DNA from: Microcoleus sp. AS-A8
Lineage (GTDB): Bacteria; Cyanobacteriota; Cyanobacteriia; Cyanobacteriales; Coleofasciculaceae
Direction of reading: 5' to 3'
DNA length: 64,000 nucleotides
NCBI GenBank assembly: GCA_039962225.1
Contig: JAMPKV010000031.1
Location: forward strand, 1-64,000
Position 1 is the stretch's first letter. Each line of letters opens with the position of its first letter. This document shows positions 45,795 through 57,800 of this stretch, one piece after another. Below the pieces are notes generated by a model. The model saw nothing but the letters and a program-made list of their open reading frames with translations, searched no databases and was not told where the DNA came from. The position numbers and the translations under genes are program-made.

Positions 45795-45966
45795 TGTCTC
45801 CTATCAGGGATAGCAAAGCGAGCGATCGCAAAGCATAAAGCCGCTTTGAGCGTTCAGCTTTCAGCTATTGGGATTGTCACCCTTGGGTAGAGAATTTGTC
45901 TACCTGGGTGACAGGGTTGAACCCATCAATCAACATAGAGACATAAGCTTGCCCTGTCAAAGTCAA

Positions 45967-47274
45967 CTAATCGCTAAGCTCCTCCTGCGTCCGCAATCGC
46001 ACCGAGTCCGAATGGGACGGTAACCCTTCAGCTTCAGCTAGCGCCTGAATGGCACTCGAAACTTTGTTGAGGGCTGTCGATGAGTACTGAATCAGACTGG
46101 AGTGCTTCATAAAAGTTTCGACACCCAAAGCAGAGGCGTAGCGGGCAGCACCGGAGGTCGGTAGGGTATGATTGGGCCCGGCCAGGTAGTCTCCTACGGC
46201 TTCGGGGGTGGAGTGACCGAGAAAAATTGCTCCCGCGTGGCGAATTTTCTCCAGTAAATCCCAAGGTTCAGCAATTTCGAGTTCCAGGTGTTCTGGGGCG
46301 AACTCGTTAGAGAGTTCAGCCGCCTCATCCAGGGAATCCACTAGGACAATTAAACCGAAGTGAGCGATCGCTTTTTCGGTCAGCAGGCGTCGCGGATGGT
46401 CTTTGAGTTGCCGTTCCACCTCTTTCTGCACTTGTTTCGCCAGTTGGGCTTCGGATGTGAGGAGAATAGCCGCGGCCATCGGGTCATGTTCGGCCTGAGC
46501 CAGAAGATCAGCGGCGATGTAGACGGGATTAGCGGCTTCATCCGCTATGATTAGCACCTCCGATGGGCCAGCCAAAGAGTCAATGCCTACCGTTCCGTAG
46601 ACCAATTTTTTCGCTAGGGTGACGTAAATGTTGCCAGGCCCCGTAATCACATCAACTTTAGGAATGGTTTCCGTGCCGTAAGCTAAAGCCGCGATCGCCT
46701 GGGCCCCACCGACCCGGTAAATTTCTTGAACCCCGGCTTCCTGCGCTGCCACAAGGACAGCCGGATTAATCGTTTTGTCTGAGCCAGGAGGCGTCACCAT
46801 CACGATCTGAGGTACCTTAGCCACCTTCGCGGGGATGGCGTTCATTAACACGGTACTGGGATAGCAGGCTCTACCCCCAGGAACATAAAGTCCTGCTCGA
46901 TCCACCGGCGTATAGCGCTTGCCTAAGACTACATCATCGTCGCCAAATTGTACCCAAGATTTCGGGACGCGCTGTCGATGAAATGCCTCTATTTGCTTTG
47001 CTGCCAACTGAATGGCATCGAGTAATTCTTTGGATACCTGCTGGTAGGCAGCATCCAATTCTGAGCCACTGACGCGAAGTTGATCGATACTTAAGGTTTG
47101 GTGATCGAATTCCTCGGTATAGTGCAAGAGTGCTTTGTCTCCCTGGCGTTTGATCGCCTGTAAGACCTCCCGCACTGTTGCTTCTTTGTGAATAACGTGG
47201 TCTTGGGAAGTGCGATCGCGGATACGTCGCAGTTCAGTTTGTGCCTCAGCCTGCTGAGTAATGATTCGCAGCAT
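45967..47274 (-). CDS. hisD: Histidinol dehydrogenase
   Basis: Catalyses the last two steps of histidine biosynthesis, oxidising L-histidinol to L-histidine with two NAD+. The 435-residue sequence matches bacterial HisD: VDRAGLYVPGGRACYPSTVLM, the NAD-binding VDVITGPGNIYVTLAKKLV, the conserved SLAGPSEVLIIAD with AEHDPMA, and the C-terminal zinc and substrate residues in EFAPEHLELE and GAIFLGHSTPE. All expected motifs are present. ATG start. Divergent from rpsT, with a gap of about 200 bases that should hold both promoters. Confidence 0.97.
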   Translation of the reverse strand: MLRIITQQAEAQTELRRIRDRTSQDHVIHKEATVREVLQAIKRQGDKALLHYTEEFDHQTLSIDQLRVSGSELDAAYQQVSKELLDAIQLAAKQIEAFHRQRVPKSWVQFGDDDVVLGKRYTPVDRAGLYVPGGRACYPSTVLMNAIPAKVAKVPQIVMVTPPGSDKTINPAVLVAAQEAGVQEIYRVGGAQAIAALAYGTETIPKVDVITGPGNIYVTLAKKLVYGTVGIDSLAGPSEVLIIADEAANPVYIAADLLAQAEHDPMAAAILLTSEAQLAKQVQKEVERQLKDHPRRLLTEKAIAHFGLIVLVDSLDEAAELSNEFAPEHLELEIAEPWDLLEKIRHAGAIFLGHSTPEAVGDYLAGPNHTLPTSGAARYASALGVETFMKHSSLIQYSSTALNKVSSAIQALAEAEGLPSHSDSVRLRTQEELSD

Positions 47275-47480
47275 GGAGTCGGAGTGCCCATCCTTAGGTA
47301 TTACCCGTCCGAGACCAGGTCCATCAGCCTTCTCTTTGACAAGAAGGGGGCATCGTCCCCGGACTTACTCCTATAGCTTAACTGGATTTTTCAAGGGTCG
47401 CGATACTTTCTGAATAGATGTTATAGTGGTCATTCAGGTATTTTGTTTGTTATCAAAAGTAAGGTTTCCTCAAGGCTACT

Positions 47481-47807
47481 GTGGCTAATAACAAGTCCGC
47501 GCTCAAGCGTATAGAAATTGCCGAACGCAACCGAGTTCGGAACAAGACCTACAAGTCAGCGGTGAAAACGCTGATCAAGAAATACTTCGCTGCCGTAGAA
47601 GATTACGCCCGCCAACCAAACCCAGAGGCGTTGCAGGAAGTCAAGAGTTGTATGTCCGAGGCTTACAGCAAAATCGACAAAGCTGTAAAGCGGCGGGTGT
47701 TGCATCCGAACAATGGCGCTCGCAAAAAATCTCGGCTGGCGGCTCGGCTCAAAAAGGTCACTCCGGGAGTCAATTCCTCGGCTGAGCAAGCAGAAGCCTC
47801 GGCCTAA
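47481..47807 (+). CDS. rpsT: 30S ribosomal protein S20
   Basis: A 108-residue, very basic helical protein of the small subunit. The opening [20 protein letters not shown] and [20 protein letters not shown] are the family signatures. The C-terminal tail ([12 protein letters not shown]) is an added acidic extension. The start is GTG with AAGG upstream. In cyanobacteria rpsT commonly lies just ahead of tatD and rpoB, as here. A hairpin of terminator type lies downstream at 47898. Confidence 0.96.
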   Translation: MANNKSALKRIEIAERNRVRNKTYKSAVKTLIKKYFAAVEDYARQPNPEALQEVKSCMSEAYSKIDKAVKRRVLHPNNGARKKSRLAARLKKVTPGVNSSAEQAEASA

Positions 47808-47897
47808 AAGCACCACTCTTTCTTGCTGAGTTTCCTCCGGAAGAGAGAAAATGGTACTCCAGTCTAAGCCGATTCTTTGTCAAGACCTAACTCGGGC

Positions 47898-47930
47898 TAG
47901 GGGAATAGCCTTCTTTCCCCTATTCTTGTC
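47898..47930 (+). terminator. Probable terminator after rpsT
   Basis: TAGGGGAA and TTCCCCTA form an eight-base-pair stem with a nine-base loop (47898-47922), followed by only a weak T-rich tail (TTCTTGT). It may end the rpsT transcript in part or pause it before tatD. Confidence 0.5.
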
Positions 47931-47989
47931 AGGCTGAGCGGCTGGCTCCTGCTAATTGTTAAAAATAGCTCTAGAATAGATAGAAGACT

Positions 47990-48817
47990 GTGCAGATGCC
48001 GTTGGTAGACACACATGTCCACATCAATTTTGAAACCTTCCAGTCAGATCTGGAAGCCATACGAGACCGCTGGCGTCAAGCTGGTGTGGTCTATCTCGTG
48101 CATTCTTGTGTGGAGCCAACTGAGGTAGCGGCCATTCGAGCCTTGGCTGACCAGTTTCCTGAACTCTTCTATGCGGTAGGGTTGCATCCGTTGGATGCCG
48201 AGAAATGGACATCCCAGACAACAGACTTAATTCTCTCGTTAGCTCGTTGTGATCCCAGGGTAGTGGCGATTGGGGAAACGGGATTAGATTTCTTCAAAGC
48301 GGAGAACCCCCAAGAGCAGAAGGCGGTATTTGAGGCACAACTGGCGATCGCGAAGCAGTTAGATTTACCCGTGATTATCCACTGTCGCGACGCCGCCATC
48401 CCTATGAGAACGCTGTTGCAGGAGTTTTGGGAACGTCATGGTTCCGTCAAGGGTGTAATGCACTGTTGGGGAGGCACTCCCGAAGAGACTCAGTGGTTTT
48501 TGGATCTGGGCTTTTACATTAGTTTTAGTGGCATTGTGACGTTTAAAAACGCCCAGTCGATTCAAGCATCGGCAGTGATGGTTCCCTTAGATCGCCTTCT
48601 GATTGAAACAGATTGTCCTTTCCTGGCACCCGTTCCCAAACGAGGCAAACGTAATGAACCTGCCTATGTTCGTTATGTGGCAGAGTGCGTTGCCCGTCTG
48701 CGAGATATCCCTGTCGAAACCCTAGCTACCCAGACAACCCAGAATGCCATAGAACTTTTTGGTCTACCCCTCCCTAGGGGAGCGGTTTCGAGTACCGAAT
48801 GTTACAGCAGTCCATAG
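47990..48817 (+). CDS. tatD: TatD-family hydrolase
   Basis: A 275-residue metal-dependent hydrolase of the TIM-barrel amidohydrolase group; relatives act as DNases (3'-5' exonuclease or AP endonuclease-type). Metal ligands are seen in VDTHVHINF (HxH), AIGETGLDF (Glu), PVIIHCRDA (His), GVMHCWGG (His) and [12 protein letters not shown] (Asp). The length is typical. Start is GTG at 47990; ATG at 47996 is also possible. It lies between rpsT and rpoB, the usual cyanobacterial order. Its biological role is not fixed. Confidence 0.93.
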   Translation: MQMPLVDTHVHINFETFQSDLEAIRDRWRQAGVVYLVHSCVEPTEVAAIRALADQFPELFYAVGLHPLDAEKWTSQTTDLILSLARCDPRVVAIGETGLDFFKAENPQEQKAVFEAQLAIAKQLDLPVIIHCRDAAIPMRTLLQEFWERHGSVKGVMHCWGGTPEETQWFLDLGFYISFSGIVTFKNAQSIQASAVMVPLDRLLIETDCPFLAPVPKRGKRNEPAYVRYVAECVARLRDIPVETLATQTTQNAIELFGLPLPRGAVSSTECYSSP

Positions 48818-49440
48818 AAAGTAGAAGGGGAAAGGATATTAGCAAGCGATAGCGACCTGACAAAAGTCGGAAAAGCCACGGAACCCAGAAATTATAGGGT
48901 TGATGGATTCACTCCCTAGGAGGATAGTCTCTCTAATAGGTCATTGCGAGTTTCAAGCTCTATTGTATCCTTCGCAAGTAGGAATTTTTTAGCCTTCAGC
49001 CTTTAGCCTTCACCCTTTAGTCAGATTCAGTTTCTCTGCGCCATACTATTATTAAGAAGAGTTACTATGAATAAAATTTCCCCTCCCCCTACTCAATTGC
49101 TGCCACTCATCCACAGCAGATACCCCTGAAGGTCAAAAGCCACATCGTAGAGACACGGTTCATCGGGTCTCTAGGGAAAGCCCTAAATTTTAAACCGAGC
49201 AACGCTCATAGTTAGATCCACTAGCCATTTCCCAAGATCATTTTGTTGCTGCCACGAGTTAACAACTGAACAGCAAGAGTTGCTAGATAATTAGCGATCA
49301 TCGCCAGTTATCTAGCAGAAATCACTCTGTGGATTAGTATCACCTATCAATCAGGGATACAATCGGTGCTGTTGCAGCGGCGTGGTACCTTTGGCTCGGA
49401 CTCCTATTCCGAAGCTGACTCACCCCGTAAGAGGAGACGC
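48818..49440. other. Long leader upstream of rpoB with repeats
   Basis: About 623 bases. It holds a heptameric AGCCTTCAGCCTTTAGCCTT run (48991-49010) and a hairpin repeat at 49147-49174. The ribosome site AAGAGGAGAC precedes the rpoB ATG. The rpoB promoter must be here; no gene was found. Confidence 0.55.
49147..49174. repeat. Dispersed hairpin repeat in the rpoB leader
   Basis: TAGAGAC (148-154 of 49 kb) and GTCTCTA (49167-49173) flank ACGGTTCATCGG. This resembles the repeated 'GTAGAGACGCGATTCATCGC' element that I recall from many cyanobacterial genomes. Confidence 0.6.
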
Positions 49441-52400
49441 ATGACTAATCAAATTTACACCCCCTCCACTCAAACATACACTCTAGCCAACTATATGTTG
49501 CCCGACTTAGTGGAGATTCAGCGTTCCAGCTTTCGCTGGTTCCTGGAAGAAGGGCTGATTGAAGAACTCAACAGCTTCTCACCCATTACCGATTACACCG
49601 GTAAGCTGGAACTCCACTTTTTGGGTAAAGACTACAAGCTCAAACGACCCAAGTACGACGTTGATGAAGCGAAGCGGCGAGACAGCACCTATGCCGTGCA
49701 AATGTATGTTCCCACCCGCCTGATCAACAAGGAAACAGGTGAAATTAAGGAACAAGAGGTATTCATCGGGGATCTGCCCTTGATGACCGACCGGGGTACC
49801 TTCATTATCAACGGGGCGGAACGAGTGATTGTGAACCAAATCGTTCGTAGCCCTGGCGTATACTACAAGTCTGAAACGGACAAAAACGGACGCCGGACTT
49901 ACAGTGCTTCGCTGATTCCGAACCGGGGGGCATGGCTGAAATTTGAAACCGACAAAAATGATTTGGTGTGGGTACGGATTGACAAAACCCGCAAGTTGTC
50001 GGCACAGGTACTGCTGAAGGCGTTGGGACTTTCTGATAGTGAGATTATGGATGCAATGCGCCATCCAGACTACTATCAGAAAACCCTGGATAAAGAGGGT
50101 AACCCAACGGAAGAAGAAGCGCTGATGGAGCTATACCGCAAGCTGCGTCCAGGGGAACCACCGACGGTCAGCGGTGGTCAGCAGTTACTGGACTCGCGCT
50201 TTTTTGACCCGAAACGCTATGACTTAGGTCGGGTGGGTCGTTACAAAATCAATAAGAAGCTGCGCCTGAACGTTCCGGATACGATGCGAGTCCTCACGTC
50301 GCAGGATATTGTGGCAGCGATTGATTACCTGATTAATCTGGAATTTGATGTGGGTAGCACCGACGATATCGACCACTTGGGCAATCGCCGTGTGCGCTCA
50401 GTCGGTGAACTGCTGCAAAATCAGGTGCGAGTCGGTCTTAACCGCTTGGAGCGAATCATCCGGGAACGGATGACAGTCAGCGATGCGGATACCCTCACAC
50501 CCGCTAGCTTAGTCAACCCGAAACCGCTGGTTGCAGCCATTAAAGAATTTTTTGGCTCGTCGCAGCTATCCCAGTTTATGGATCAAACCAACCCGTTGGC
50601 AGAGCTAACCCACAAACGGAGGCTATCTGCCCTCGGCCCAGGTGGCTTAACGCGAGAACGAGCTGGCTTTGCCGTGCGGGATATCCATCCTTCGCACTAC
50701 GGGAGGATTTGCCCGATTGAGACACCGGAAGGTCCCAATGCCGGTCTAATCGGCTCGTTGGCCACCCATGCGCGGGTGAATGCCTACGGATTTATCGAGA
50801 CGCCGTTTTACCCAGTAGAAAATGGCCGAGTCCTCAAAGACCGTCCTCCCCTGTACATGACAGCGGATGAAGAGGATGACCTGCGGGTAGCACCAGGGGA
50901 TATTCCCATGGATGAAGACGGGAAGATCTTGGGTGAGTCGGTACCCGTGCGCTATCGGCAAGACTTTACGACAACCACGCCGGATCAGGTGGACTATGTG
51001 GCGGTGTCGCCCGTGCAGATTATCTCGGTTGCTACCTCCCTGATTCCCTTCTTGGAACACGATGACGCCAACCGGGCGCTGATGGGATCGAACATGCAGC
51101 GGCAAGCGGTACCCCTATTACGACCGGAGCGCCCCTTAGTGGGAACCGGTTTGGAAGCGCAAGCGGCACGGGATTCGGGGATGGTGATTGTGTCACGAAC
51201 CGATGGGGAAGTCACCCATGTAGATGCTCGTCACATTCGGGTCAAGGATAAGACCGGTCGGGAGACGGCCTATGAGCTTCAAAAGTATCAGCGTTCAAAC
51301 CAAGATACTTGTTTGAATCAGCGCCCTTTGGTGTTTGAAAACGATGATGTTGTTGCCGGTCAAGTGATTGCCGATGGCTCGGCAACCGAGGGTGGTGAGC
51401 TGGCACTAGGACAGAATATCCTGGTGGCTTATATGCCTTGGGAAGGCTACAACTACGAGGACGCGATTCTGATTAGTGAACGGCTGGTGATGGATGATGT
51501 CTATACCAGTATTCACATCGAGAAGTATGAGATTGAGGCGCGGCAGACGAAGCTGGGACCCGAAGAAATCACGCGCGAAATTCCCAACGTTGGGGAAGAT
51601 GCCCTACGTCAGTTAGACGAAACCGGGATTATTCGGATTGGGGCCTGGGTGGAAGCCGGTGACATTCTGGTGGGTAAGGTAACGCCAAAAGGGGAATCTG
51701 ACCAGCCGCCGGAAGAGAAACTGCTGCGAGCCATCTTCGGTGAAAAAGCCAGAGATGTCCGAGACAACTCCCTGCGAGTACCCAACGGCGAAAAAGGTCG
51801 CGTGGTTGATGTCCGGGTGTTTACGCGTGAGCAGGGCGATGAACTCCCTCCTGGGGCGAACATGGTGGTTCGGGTTTATGTTGCCCAGAAGCGGAAAATC
51901 CAGGTTGGGGACAAGATGGCGGGACGTCACGGCAACAAGGGGATTATTTCCCGGATTTTGCCGATGGAAGATATGCCCTACCTCCCGGATGGGACGCCTC
52001 TTGATATTGTGCTCAATCCTCTGGGTGTGCCGTCACGGATGAACGTCGGTCAGGTGTTTGAATGTTTACTGGGATGGGCTGGGGAGAACTTGGGCCTCCG
52101 GTTTAAGCTGACCCCGTTTGATGAAATGTATGGGGAAGAATCCTCCCGAACGACAGTCCACGGCAAGCTGAAGCAAGCGAGTGAGGAGGAAGATCAGGAC
52201 TGGGTGTTTAACCCGGAACACCCCGGAAAAATCAAGGTCTATGATGGTCGCACTGGCGAAGCGTTTGACCGACCGATCACGGTAGGTAAGGCTTATATGT
52301 TGAAGCTGGTTCACTTGGTGGACGACAAAATTCACGCGCGTTCGACAGGCCCTTACTCTCTGGTCACGCAGCAGCCGTTGGGCGGGAAAGCACAGCAGGG

Positions 52401-52761
52401 CGGTCAGCGCTTCGGAGAAATGGAAGTGTGGGCACTGGAAGCCTTCGGTGCGGCTTATACCCTGCAAGAGTTGCTGACAGTGAAGTCCGACGATATGCAG
52501 GGGCGGAATGAGGCACTCAATGCGATTGTCAAGGGTAAGGCGATTCCCCGACCCGGTACGCCTGAATCCTTCAAGGTGTTGATGCGGGAACTCCAATCCT
52601 TGGGGTTAGATATAGCGGTTCACAAAGTCGAAACCGCAGAGGATGGAACCAGTCGGGATGTGGAAGTCGATTTGATGGCAGATGTGGATCGCCGCCGAAC
52701 CCCCAGCCGACCCACGTATGAATCTCTGAACCGCGAGGAACTTGAAGAAGACGAAGTCTAA
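49441..52761 (+). CDS. rpoB: RNA polymerase beta subunit
   Basis: The 1106-residue beta subunit forms one side of the active-site cleft, with the rifampicin pocket and half of the RNA-DNA hybrid channel. Landmarks: [19 protein letters not shown] near the start, the rifampicin region [20 protein letters not shown] with [10 protein letters not shown], the catalytic region [33 protein letters not shown] (lysines at the active site), and the C-terminal [20 protein letters not shown]. Start ATG at 49441 because AGAGGAG lies just upstream; the 25 codons before it are not family sequence. It is the first of three rpo genes (rpoB, rpoC1, rpoC2), with short spacers made of repeat DNA. Confidence 0.98.
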   Translation: MTNQIYTPSTQTYTLANYMLPDLVEIQRSSFRWFLEEGLIEELNSFSPITDYTGKLELHFLGKDYKLKRPKYDVDEAKRRDSTYAVQMYVPTRLINKETGEIKEQEVFIGDLPLMTDRGTFIINGAERVIVNQIVRSPGVYYKSETDKNGRRTYSASLIPNRGAWLKFETDKNDLVWVRIDKTRKLSAQVLLKALGLSDSEIMDAMRHPDYYQKTLDKEGNPTEEEALMELYRKLRPGEPPTVSGGQQLLDSRFFDPKRYDLGRVGRYKINKKLRLNVPDTMRVLTSQDIVAAIDYLINLEFDVGSTDDIDHLGNRRVRSVGELLQNQVRVGLNRLERIIRERMTVSDADTLTPASLVNPKPLVAAIKEFFGSSQLSQFMDQTNPLAELTHKRRLSALGPGGLTRERAGFAVRDIHPSHYGRICPIETPEGPNAGLIGSLATHARVNAYGFIETPFYPVENGRVLKDRPPLYMTADEEDDLRVAPGDIPMDEDGKILGESVPVRYRQDFTTTTPDQVDYVAVSPVQIISVATSLIPFLEHDDANRALMGSNMQRQAVPLLRPERPLVGTGLEAQAARDSGMVIVSRTDGEVTHVDARHIRVKDKTGRETAYELQKYQRSNQDTCLNQRPLVFENDDVVAGQVIADGSATEGGELALGQNILVAYMPWEGYNYEDAILISERLVMDDVYTSIHIEKYEIEARQTKLGPEEITREIPNVGEDALRQLDETGIIRIGAWVEAGDILVGKVTPKGESDQPPEEKLLRAIFGEKARDVRDNSLRVPNGEKGRVVDVRVFTREQGDELPPGANMVVRVYVAQKRKIQVGDKMAGRHGNKGIISRILPMEDMPYLPDGTPLDIVLNPLGVPSRMNVGQVFECLLGWAGENLGLRFKLTPFDEMYGEESSRTTVHGKLKQASEEEDQDWVFNPEHPGKIKVYDGRTGEAFDRPITVGKAYMLKLVHLVDDKIHARSTGPYSLVTQQPLGGKAQQGGQRFGEMEVWALEAFGAAYTLQELLTVKSDDMQGRNEALNAIVKGKAIPRPGTPESFKVLMRELQSLGLDIAVHKVETAEDGTSRDVEVDLMADVDRRRTPSRPTYESLNREELEEDEV

Positions 52762-52897
52762 CAAGGTTGAAAGTTAGCAGGTTGAAGGTTGAAGGTTGAA
52801 AGTGAATGACCTTAGACCTTCAGCCTCCTGTTCCAACCTTCAACTCCCCTCTTCCAACCATCAACCTTTAAACCTTGAACCTTCAATCCTTAATCGA
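52762..52897. repeat. Heptameric repeats between rpoB and rpoC1
   Basis: AGGTTGAAGGTTGAAGGTTG-type units at 52764-52800 and the opposite strand of the same unit (CAACCTTCAACTCC to TTGAACCTTCAATCC) at 52833-52890 could fold into a long imperfect hairpin in the operon message. Confidence 0.75.
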
Positions 52898-54775
52898 ATG
52901 AGACATCAGCTAGAACAGCGGTTTGACTACGTCAAAATTGCGATCGCTTCTCCAGAGCGGATTCGGCAATGGGGAGAAAGAACCCTCCCCAACGGCCAGG
53001 TGGTCGGTGAAGTCACTAAACCCGAAACGATTAACTATCGCACGCTCAAACCCGAAATGGATGGGCTGTTCTGCGAACGAATCTTTGGGCCAGCTAAGGA
53101 CTGGGAATGCCATTGCGGCAAGTACAAGCGGGTACGCCACCGGGGCATTGTCTGCGAACGCTGCGGTGTAGAAGTCACCGAGTCACGGGTGCGTCGTCAC
53201 CGGATGGGTTATATCAAACTAGCCGCACCCGTCGCTCACGTCTGGTATCTCAAGGGGATTCCCAGCTACCTGAGCATTCTGCTGGATATGCCCCTGCGTG
53301 ATGTGGAACAGATTGTCTACTTCAACGCCTATGTTGTCTTGAGTCCCGGCAATGCCGAGAATCTCACTTACAAGCAGCTGCTTACGGAAGATCAATGGCT
53401 GGAAATTGAAGAGCAGCTTTATAGCGAAGATTCTCAACTCACCGGTGTTGAGGTGGGAATTGGTGCGGAGGCACTCCAGCGGCTTTTGCAGGACGTTGAT
53501 TTAGATGCTGAGGGTGAAAAGCTCCGCGAAGAAATTACCACGGCTAAGGGGCAAAAACGCGCCAAACTGATCAAACGTTTACGGGTGATTGACAACTTCA
53601 TCGCCACGGGTTCTCTGCCGGAGTGGATGGTACTGACGGTCATTCCGGTCATTCCTCCAGACCTGCGCCCGATGGTACAGCTAGACGGCGGTCGCTTTGC
53701 TACCTCAGACCTGAATGACCTCTATCGGCGAGTCATCAACCGCAACAACCGACTGGCACGTCTCCAGGAAATCCTGGCACCGGAAATTATTGTCCGCAAC
53801 GAAAAGCGGATGCTCCAAGAAGCGGTGGACGCCTTAATCGACAACGGACGTCGCGGTCGTACTGTGGTGGGAGCGAACAATCGCCCCCTCAAATCCCTCT
53901 CCGACATCATCGAGGGTAAGCAAGGTCGCTTCCGGCAAAACCTCTTGGGTAAGCGGGTTGACTACTCCGGTCGTTCCGTGATCGTGGTCGGACCCAAACT
54001 GAAAATTCACCAGTGCGGTTTGCCCCGCGAAATGGCGATCGAACTGTTTCAACCCTTCGTGATTCACCGTTTGATCCGTCAAGGTCTGGTGAATAACATC
54101 AAGGCGGCGAAAAAGCTGATTCAACGGGGCGATCCCAGCGTGTGGGATGTCTTAGAGGAAGTGATTGCGGGGCACCCCGTCCTCCTCAACCGCGCACCCA
54201 CGTTGCACCGCTTGGGGATTCAGGCGTTTGAACCCATTTTGGTTGAAGGTCGCGCCATCCAACTTCACCCCTTAGTCTGTCCGGCTTTTAACGCTGACTT
54301 TGATGGTGACCAGATGGCGGTTCACGTTCCCCTATCTTTAGAATCGCAGGCAGAAGCACGTCTGTTAATGTTGGCCTCCCATAATATCCTTTCACCCGCA
54401 ACCGGTCGCCCGATTGTTGCGCCTAGCCAGGATATGGTTTTGGGATGCTATTACCTGACGGCTGAAAATCTAGACGCTCAAAAAGGCGCTAATAAATATT
54501 TTGCCAATCTAGATGATGCGATTAAAGCCTACGAACAAAGGCAAATAGACTTACATGCCTATGTCTGGTTACGCTTCGACGGCATCGTCGAATCAGCCGT
54601 ACCTGACAATGAAGTGATCAAGACGGAACAATTATCCGATGGCAGCGTAACCAAACACTACAGAGAGCGCCGGGTGCGGGAAACCGCTGATGGGGAAATC
54701 ATTTCCCAGTATGTGCGTACTACTCCAGGTCGGATTATTTACAACAAAGCCATTCAAGAGGCGCTGATTAGCTAG
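52898..54775 (+). CDS. rpoC1: RNA polymerase beta-prime N-terminal part (gamma)
   Basis: The 625-residue N-terminal piece of beta-prime, separate in cyanobacteria and plastids. It starts in family style ([20 protein letters not shown]) and holds the zinc ribbon [20 protein letters not shown], the [13 protein letters not shown] region, and the catalytic loop [12 protein letters not shown] at residues 465-476, whose three aspartates bind the catalytic Mg. Start: ATG 52898. An in-frame start at 52796 would add 34 residues that are only translated repeat DNA and is rejected. No strong ribosome site was found. Confidence 0.97.
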   Translation: MRHQLEQRFDYVKIAIASPERIRQWGERTLPNGQVVGEVTKPETINYRTLKPEMDGLFCERIFGPAKDWECHCGKYKRVRHRGIVCERCGVEVTESRVRRHRMGYIKLAAPVAHVWYLKGIPSYLSILLDMPLRDVEQIVYFNAYVVLSPGNAENLTYKQLLTEDQWLEIEEQLYSEDSQLTGVEVGIGAEALQRLLQDVDLDAEGEKLREEITTAKGQKRAKLIKRLRVIDNFIATGSLPEWMVLTVIPVIPPDLRPMVQLDGGRFATSDLNDLYRRVINRNNRLARLQEILAPEIIVRNEKRMLQEAVDALIDNGRRGRTVVGANNRPLKSLSDIIEGKQGRFRQNLLGKRVDYSGRSVIVVGPKLKIHQCGLPREMAIELFQPFVIHRLIRQGLVNNIKAAKKLIQRGDPSVWDVLEEVIAGHPVLLNRAPTLHRLGIQAFEPILVEGRAIQLHPLVCPAFNADFDGDQMAVHVPLSLESQAEARLLMLASHNILSPATGRPIVAPSQDMVLGCYYLTAENLDAQKGANKYFANLDDAIKAYEQRQIDLHAYVWLRFDGIVESAVPDNEVIKTEQLSDGSVTKHYRERRVRETADGEIISQYVRTTPGRIIYNKAIQEALIS

Positions 54776-54840
54776 TCAAAAGTTGAAGGTTGAAGGTTGA
54801 ATCGGTTAACTTTCCTGCCGACCCACTTTCAACCCCTTTT
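54776..54840. repeat. Heptameric repeats between rpoC1 and rpoC2
   Basis: AGTTGAAGGTTGAAGGTTGA at 54781-54800 and ACTTTCAACCCCTTTT at 54825-54840 belong to the same repeat family as the rpoB-rpoC1 spacer and can pair. Confidence 0.7.
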
Positions 54841-54880
54841 GGGACTAATCACTAAAGACTGAGGACGAAGGATAAAGCAG

Positions 54881-57800
54881 ATGGTAGACCAGAACGAAGC
54901 GATTTTTTATAACCGAGTTGTTAGTAAAAGCGAGCTGAAAAAGCTGATATCCTGGGCTTTTACAGAACACGGCAGTGCCCGTAGCGCCCAGATGGCTGAC
55001 CAGCTTAAAGACCTGGGCTTCCGCTATGCCACTCAGGCGGGTATCTCGATCAGTGTCGATGATTTGCAAGTCCCGCCGATTAAGCGCCAGATGCTGGAGG
55101 AAGCGGAATCCCAAATTCGGGAGACTGAGGCTCGGTACACACGGGGCGAAATTACGGAAGTTGAACGGTTTCAAAAGGTAATTGACACCTGGAATAACAC
55201 CTCTGAAGCCTTAAGAGATGAAGTAGTCCGCAACTTCAAAACCACAGACCCCCTGAATTCGGTGTACATGATGTCTACCTCTGGGGCGCGGGGGAGCATG
55301 GCTCAGGTGCGTCAGTTGGTGGGGATGCGGGGTCTGATGGCCAACCCTCAAGGAGAGATTATTGACTTACCGATTAAGACGAACTTCCGGGAGGGCTTAA
55401 CGGTTACCGAATACATTATCTCATCCTATGGCGCACGGAAAGGCTTGGTGGATACGGCGCTCAGAACCGCTGACTCTGGCTATCTCACCCGGCGTCTGGT
55501 GGACGTGGCCCAAGATGTGATCGTGCGAGAAGTGGATTGCGGGACGACGCGAGGCGTGACAGTCATACCGATGACCGATGGCGATCGCACTTTGATTCCT
55601 CTGGAAGACCGTCTGTTTGGTCGTGTCCTGGGAGAAGATGTGATTCACCCAACCACCGGCGAAGTCGTTGCCGAACGCAACCAGGATATCTCAGATGAGT
55701 TGTCCAAAGAAATTGCCCGTTCCGGTGTCAAAGAAGTGTTCGTGCGATCGCCCCTGACTTGCGAAGCCTCCCGATCGGTCTGCCAGCATTGCTACGGTTG
55801 GAGTTTAGCCCACGGGCACATGGTGGATTTGGGAGAAGCAGTCGGCATTATTGCGGCCCAATCGATCGGAGAACCTGGAACCCAGCTAACCATGCGGACG
55901 TTCCACACCGGTGGTGTGTTCACGGGTGAAGCCGCACGGCAGGTACAAGCCCCATTTGATGGGGTGGTACGCTTCGCGAAAAAACTACGAACCAGAGGGG
56001 TACGGACTCGCCACGGGGAAGACCGCGAACAAGTAGAAGTGGCGGCGGATCTGATTTTAGAGCCAGCCGATGGAACTCAAAAGTCCCAGACTTTTCCTGT
56101 TACCGTTGGTTCCTTGCTGATGGTAGGCAATGGGGAAAAAGTAACAAAAAATCAACTCTTGGCAGAAGTTGCCTTGGGTAAATCTCGCCTTTCCACAGAA
56201 AAAGCGGCGAAAGACGTGGCTAGCGACCTCGCTGGGGAAGTCTTGTTTGCTGACTTGATTCCAGAGGAAAAAACTGACCGTCAGGGCAATACCACCCGGA
56301 TTGCTCAGCGCGGAGGTTTACTCTGGGTTTTATCGGGAGAAGTTTATAACCTACCGCCAGGTGCAGAACCCGTTGTTAAAAACGGTGATGCTGTCCACCA
56401 AGGAAGTGTCCTCGCCGAAACCAAGTTAGTCACCGCCAACGGGGGTGTCGTTCGACTCACCCCAGGTAAGCGAGAAATTGACATCATCACGGCTTCAGTA
56501 CTGTTAGACCAAGCCATGGTACGGATAGAAAGTACGGCAGGTCGTGACCAGTATGTGATTTACACCACCAATAATCAGCGGTTTTTATTGAAGGCTACTC
56601 CCGGTACGAAAGTGTTCCACAACCAGGTGGTGGCGGAACTCATTGATGACCGATATCGCACCCAGACGGGTGGCATCGTTAAATATGCCGGCGTCGAAGT
56701 TTCTAAGCGCGGTAAGGCCAAGCAGGGTTACGAAGTTGTCAAAGGCGGCACCTTGCTCTGGATTCCCGAAGAATGCCACGAGGTCAACAAAGATATCTCG
56801 TTACTCTTGGTGGAAGACGGTCAATATGTAGAAGCCGGAACCGAAGTGGTGAAGGATATCTTCTGCCAATCCGGGGGTATTGTGGAAGTCGTTCAGAAAA
56901 ACGACATTCTGCGGGAAATCGTGATTAAGCCAGGGGAACTGCATCTGGTTGATGAAGTTCCAGAGGCTTTTATCACTGAGGGTCAGCTTGTGTATCCCGG
57001 CACCGAAGCGATACCGGGGCTTGTCGCCGCCGAGCTGCGTTATGGCGAAGCGGTGGAAACTCCAGAGGGAGCCGCCATCCTGTTGCGCCCTGTGGTCGAG
57101 TTTCCAGTACCCGATGAACCGCCTGTGCCATCTCAGGCTTCGATTAATAAGAATGAGGATATCATCCAGTCTGGAAAAGCCCCTCGTGGAGCGACCAAGA
57201 TTGAACTGCGGGCGATCCAGCGGCTGCCTTATAAAGATGGAGAACGGGTGAAGTCCGTAGAAGGACTGGAGTTACTCCGCACTCAGCTAGTCTTGGAGAT
57301 GCTCCAGGAATCGGCAGATGAACATGCGGGGGCCGCCCAGCTCAGTGCTGACATTGAGTTGGTCAGTACGGATGAGGATAATAGCGCCGACGATAGTGAT
57401 AGTACGCCGTCTGCCGGGACGGATATGCGATTACAGTTGGTAATTCTTGAATCCCTGGTGATTCGCCGTGATACAGCGGCTGATCCCTTGGGCGGAAGCA
57501 CGACGACACGGCTTCTGGTTTCCGATGGAGACGAAATTGCCCCCGGAGCTGTAGTGGCTCGCACCGAAATTCAGTGTAAGGAAGCGGGTGAAGTCCGAGG
57601 GATTCGAGAGGGCGCTGAAGCGATTCGTCGCGTGCTAGTAGTACGGAATGCGGATCGGATCACAGTGCCGATCACTGGCACACCCAAGGTTAAGGTCGGG
57701 CATTTAGTCGTTTCCACAGATTCCCTATCCAGCGAAACACCAACTCCAGAATCCGGTCAGGTGGTCAAAGTCAGCAGTGACTCGGTGACTCTGCGAATTG

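Noticed and set aside
49579-50064. A 161-codon frame antisense to rpoB
   Set aside because: Typical shadow frame in a highly conserved gene.
52796-52897. N-terminal extension of RpoC1 by 34 residues
   Set aside because: The added codons are heptameric repeat DNA; family N-termini begin near ATG 52898.
52762-54840. Spacer repeats as a CRISPR array
   Set aside because: Units are about 7 bases and contiguous, without spacers of constant length and without cas genes.
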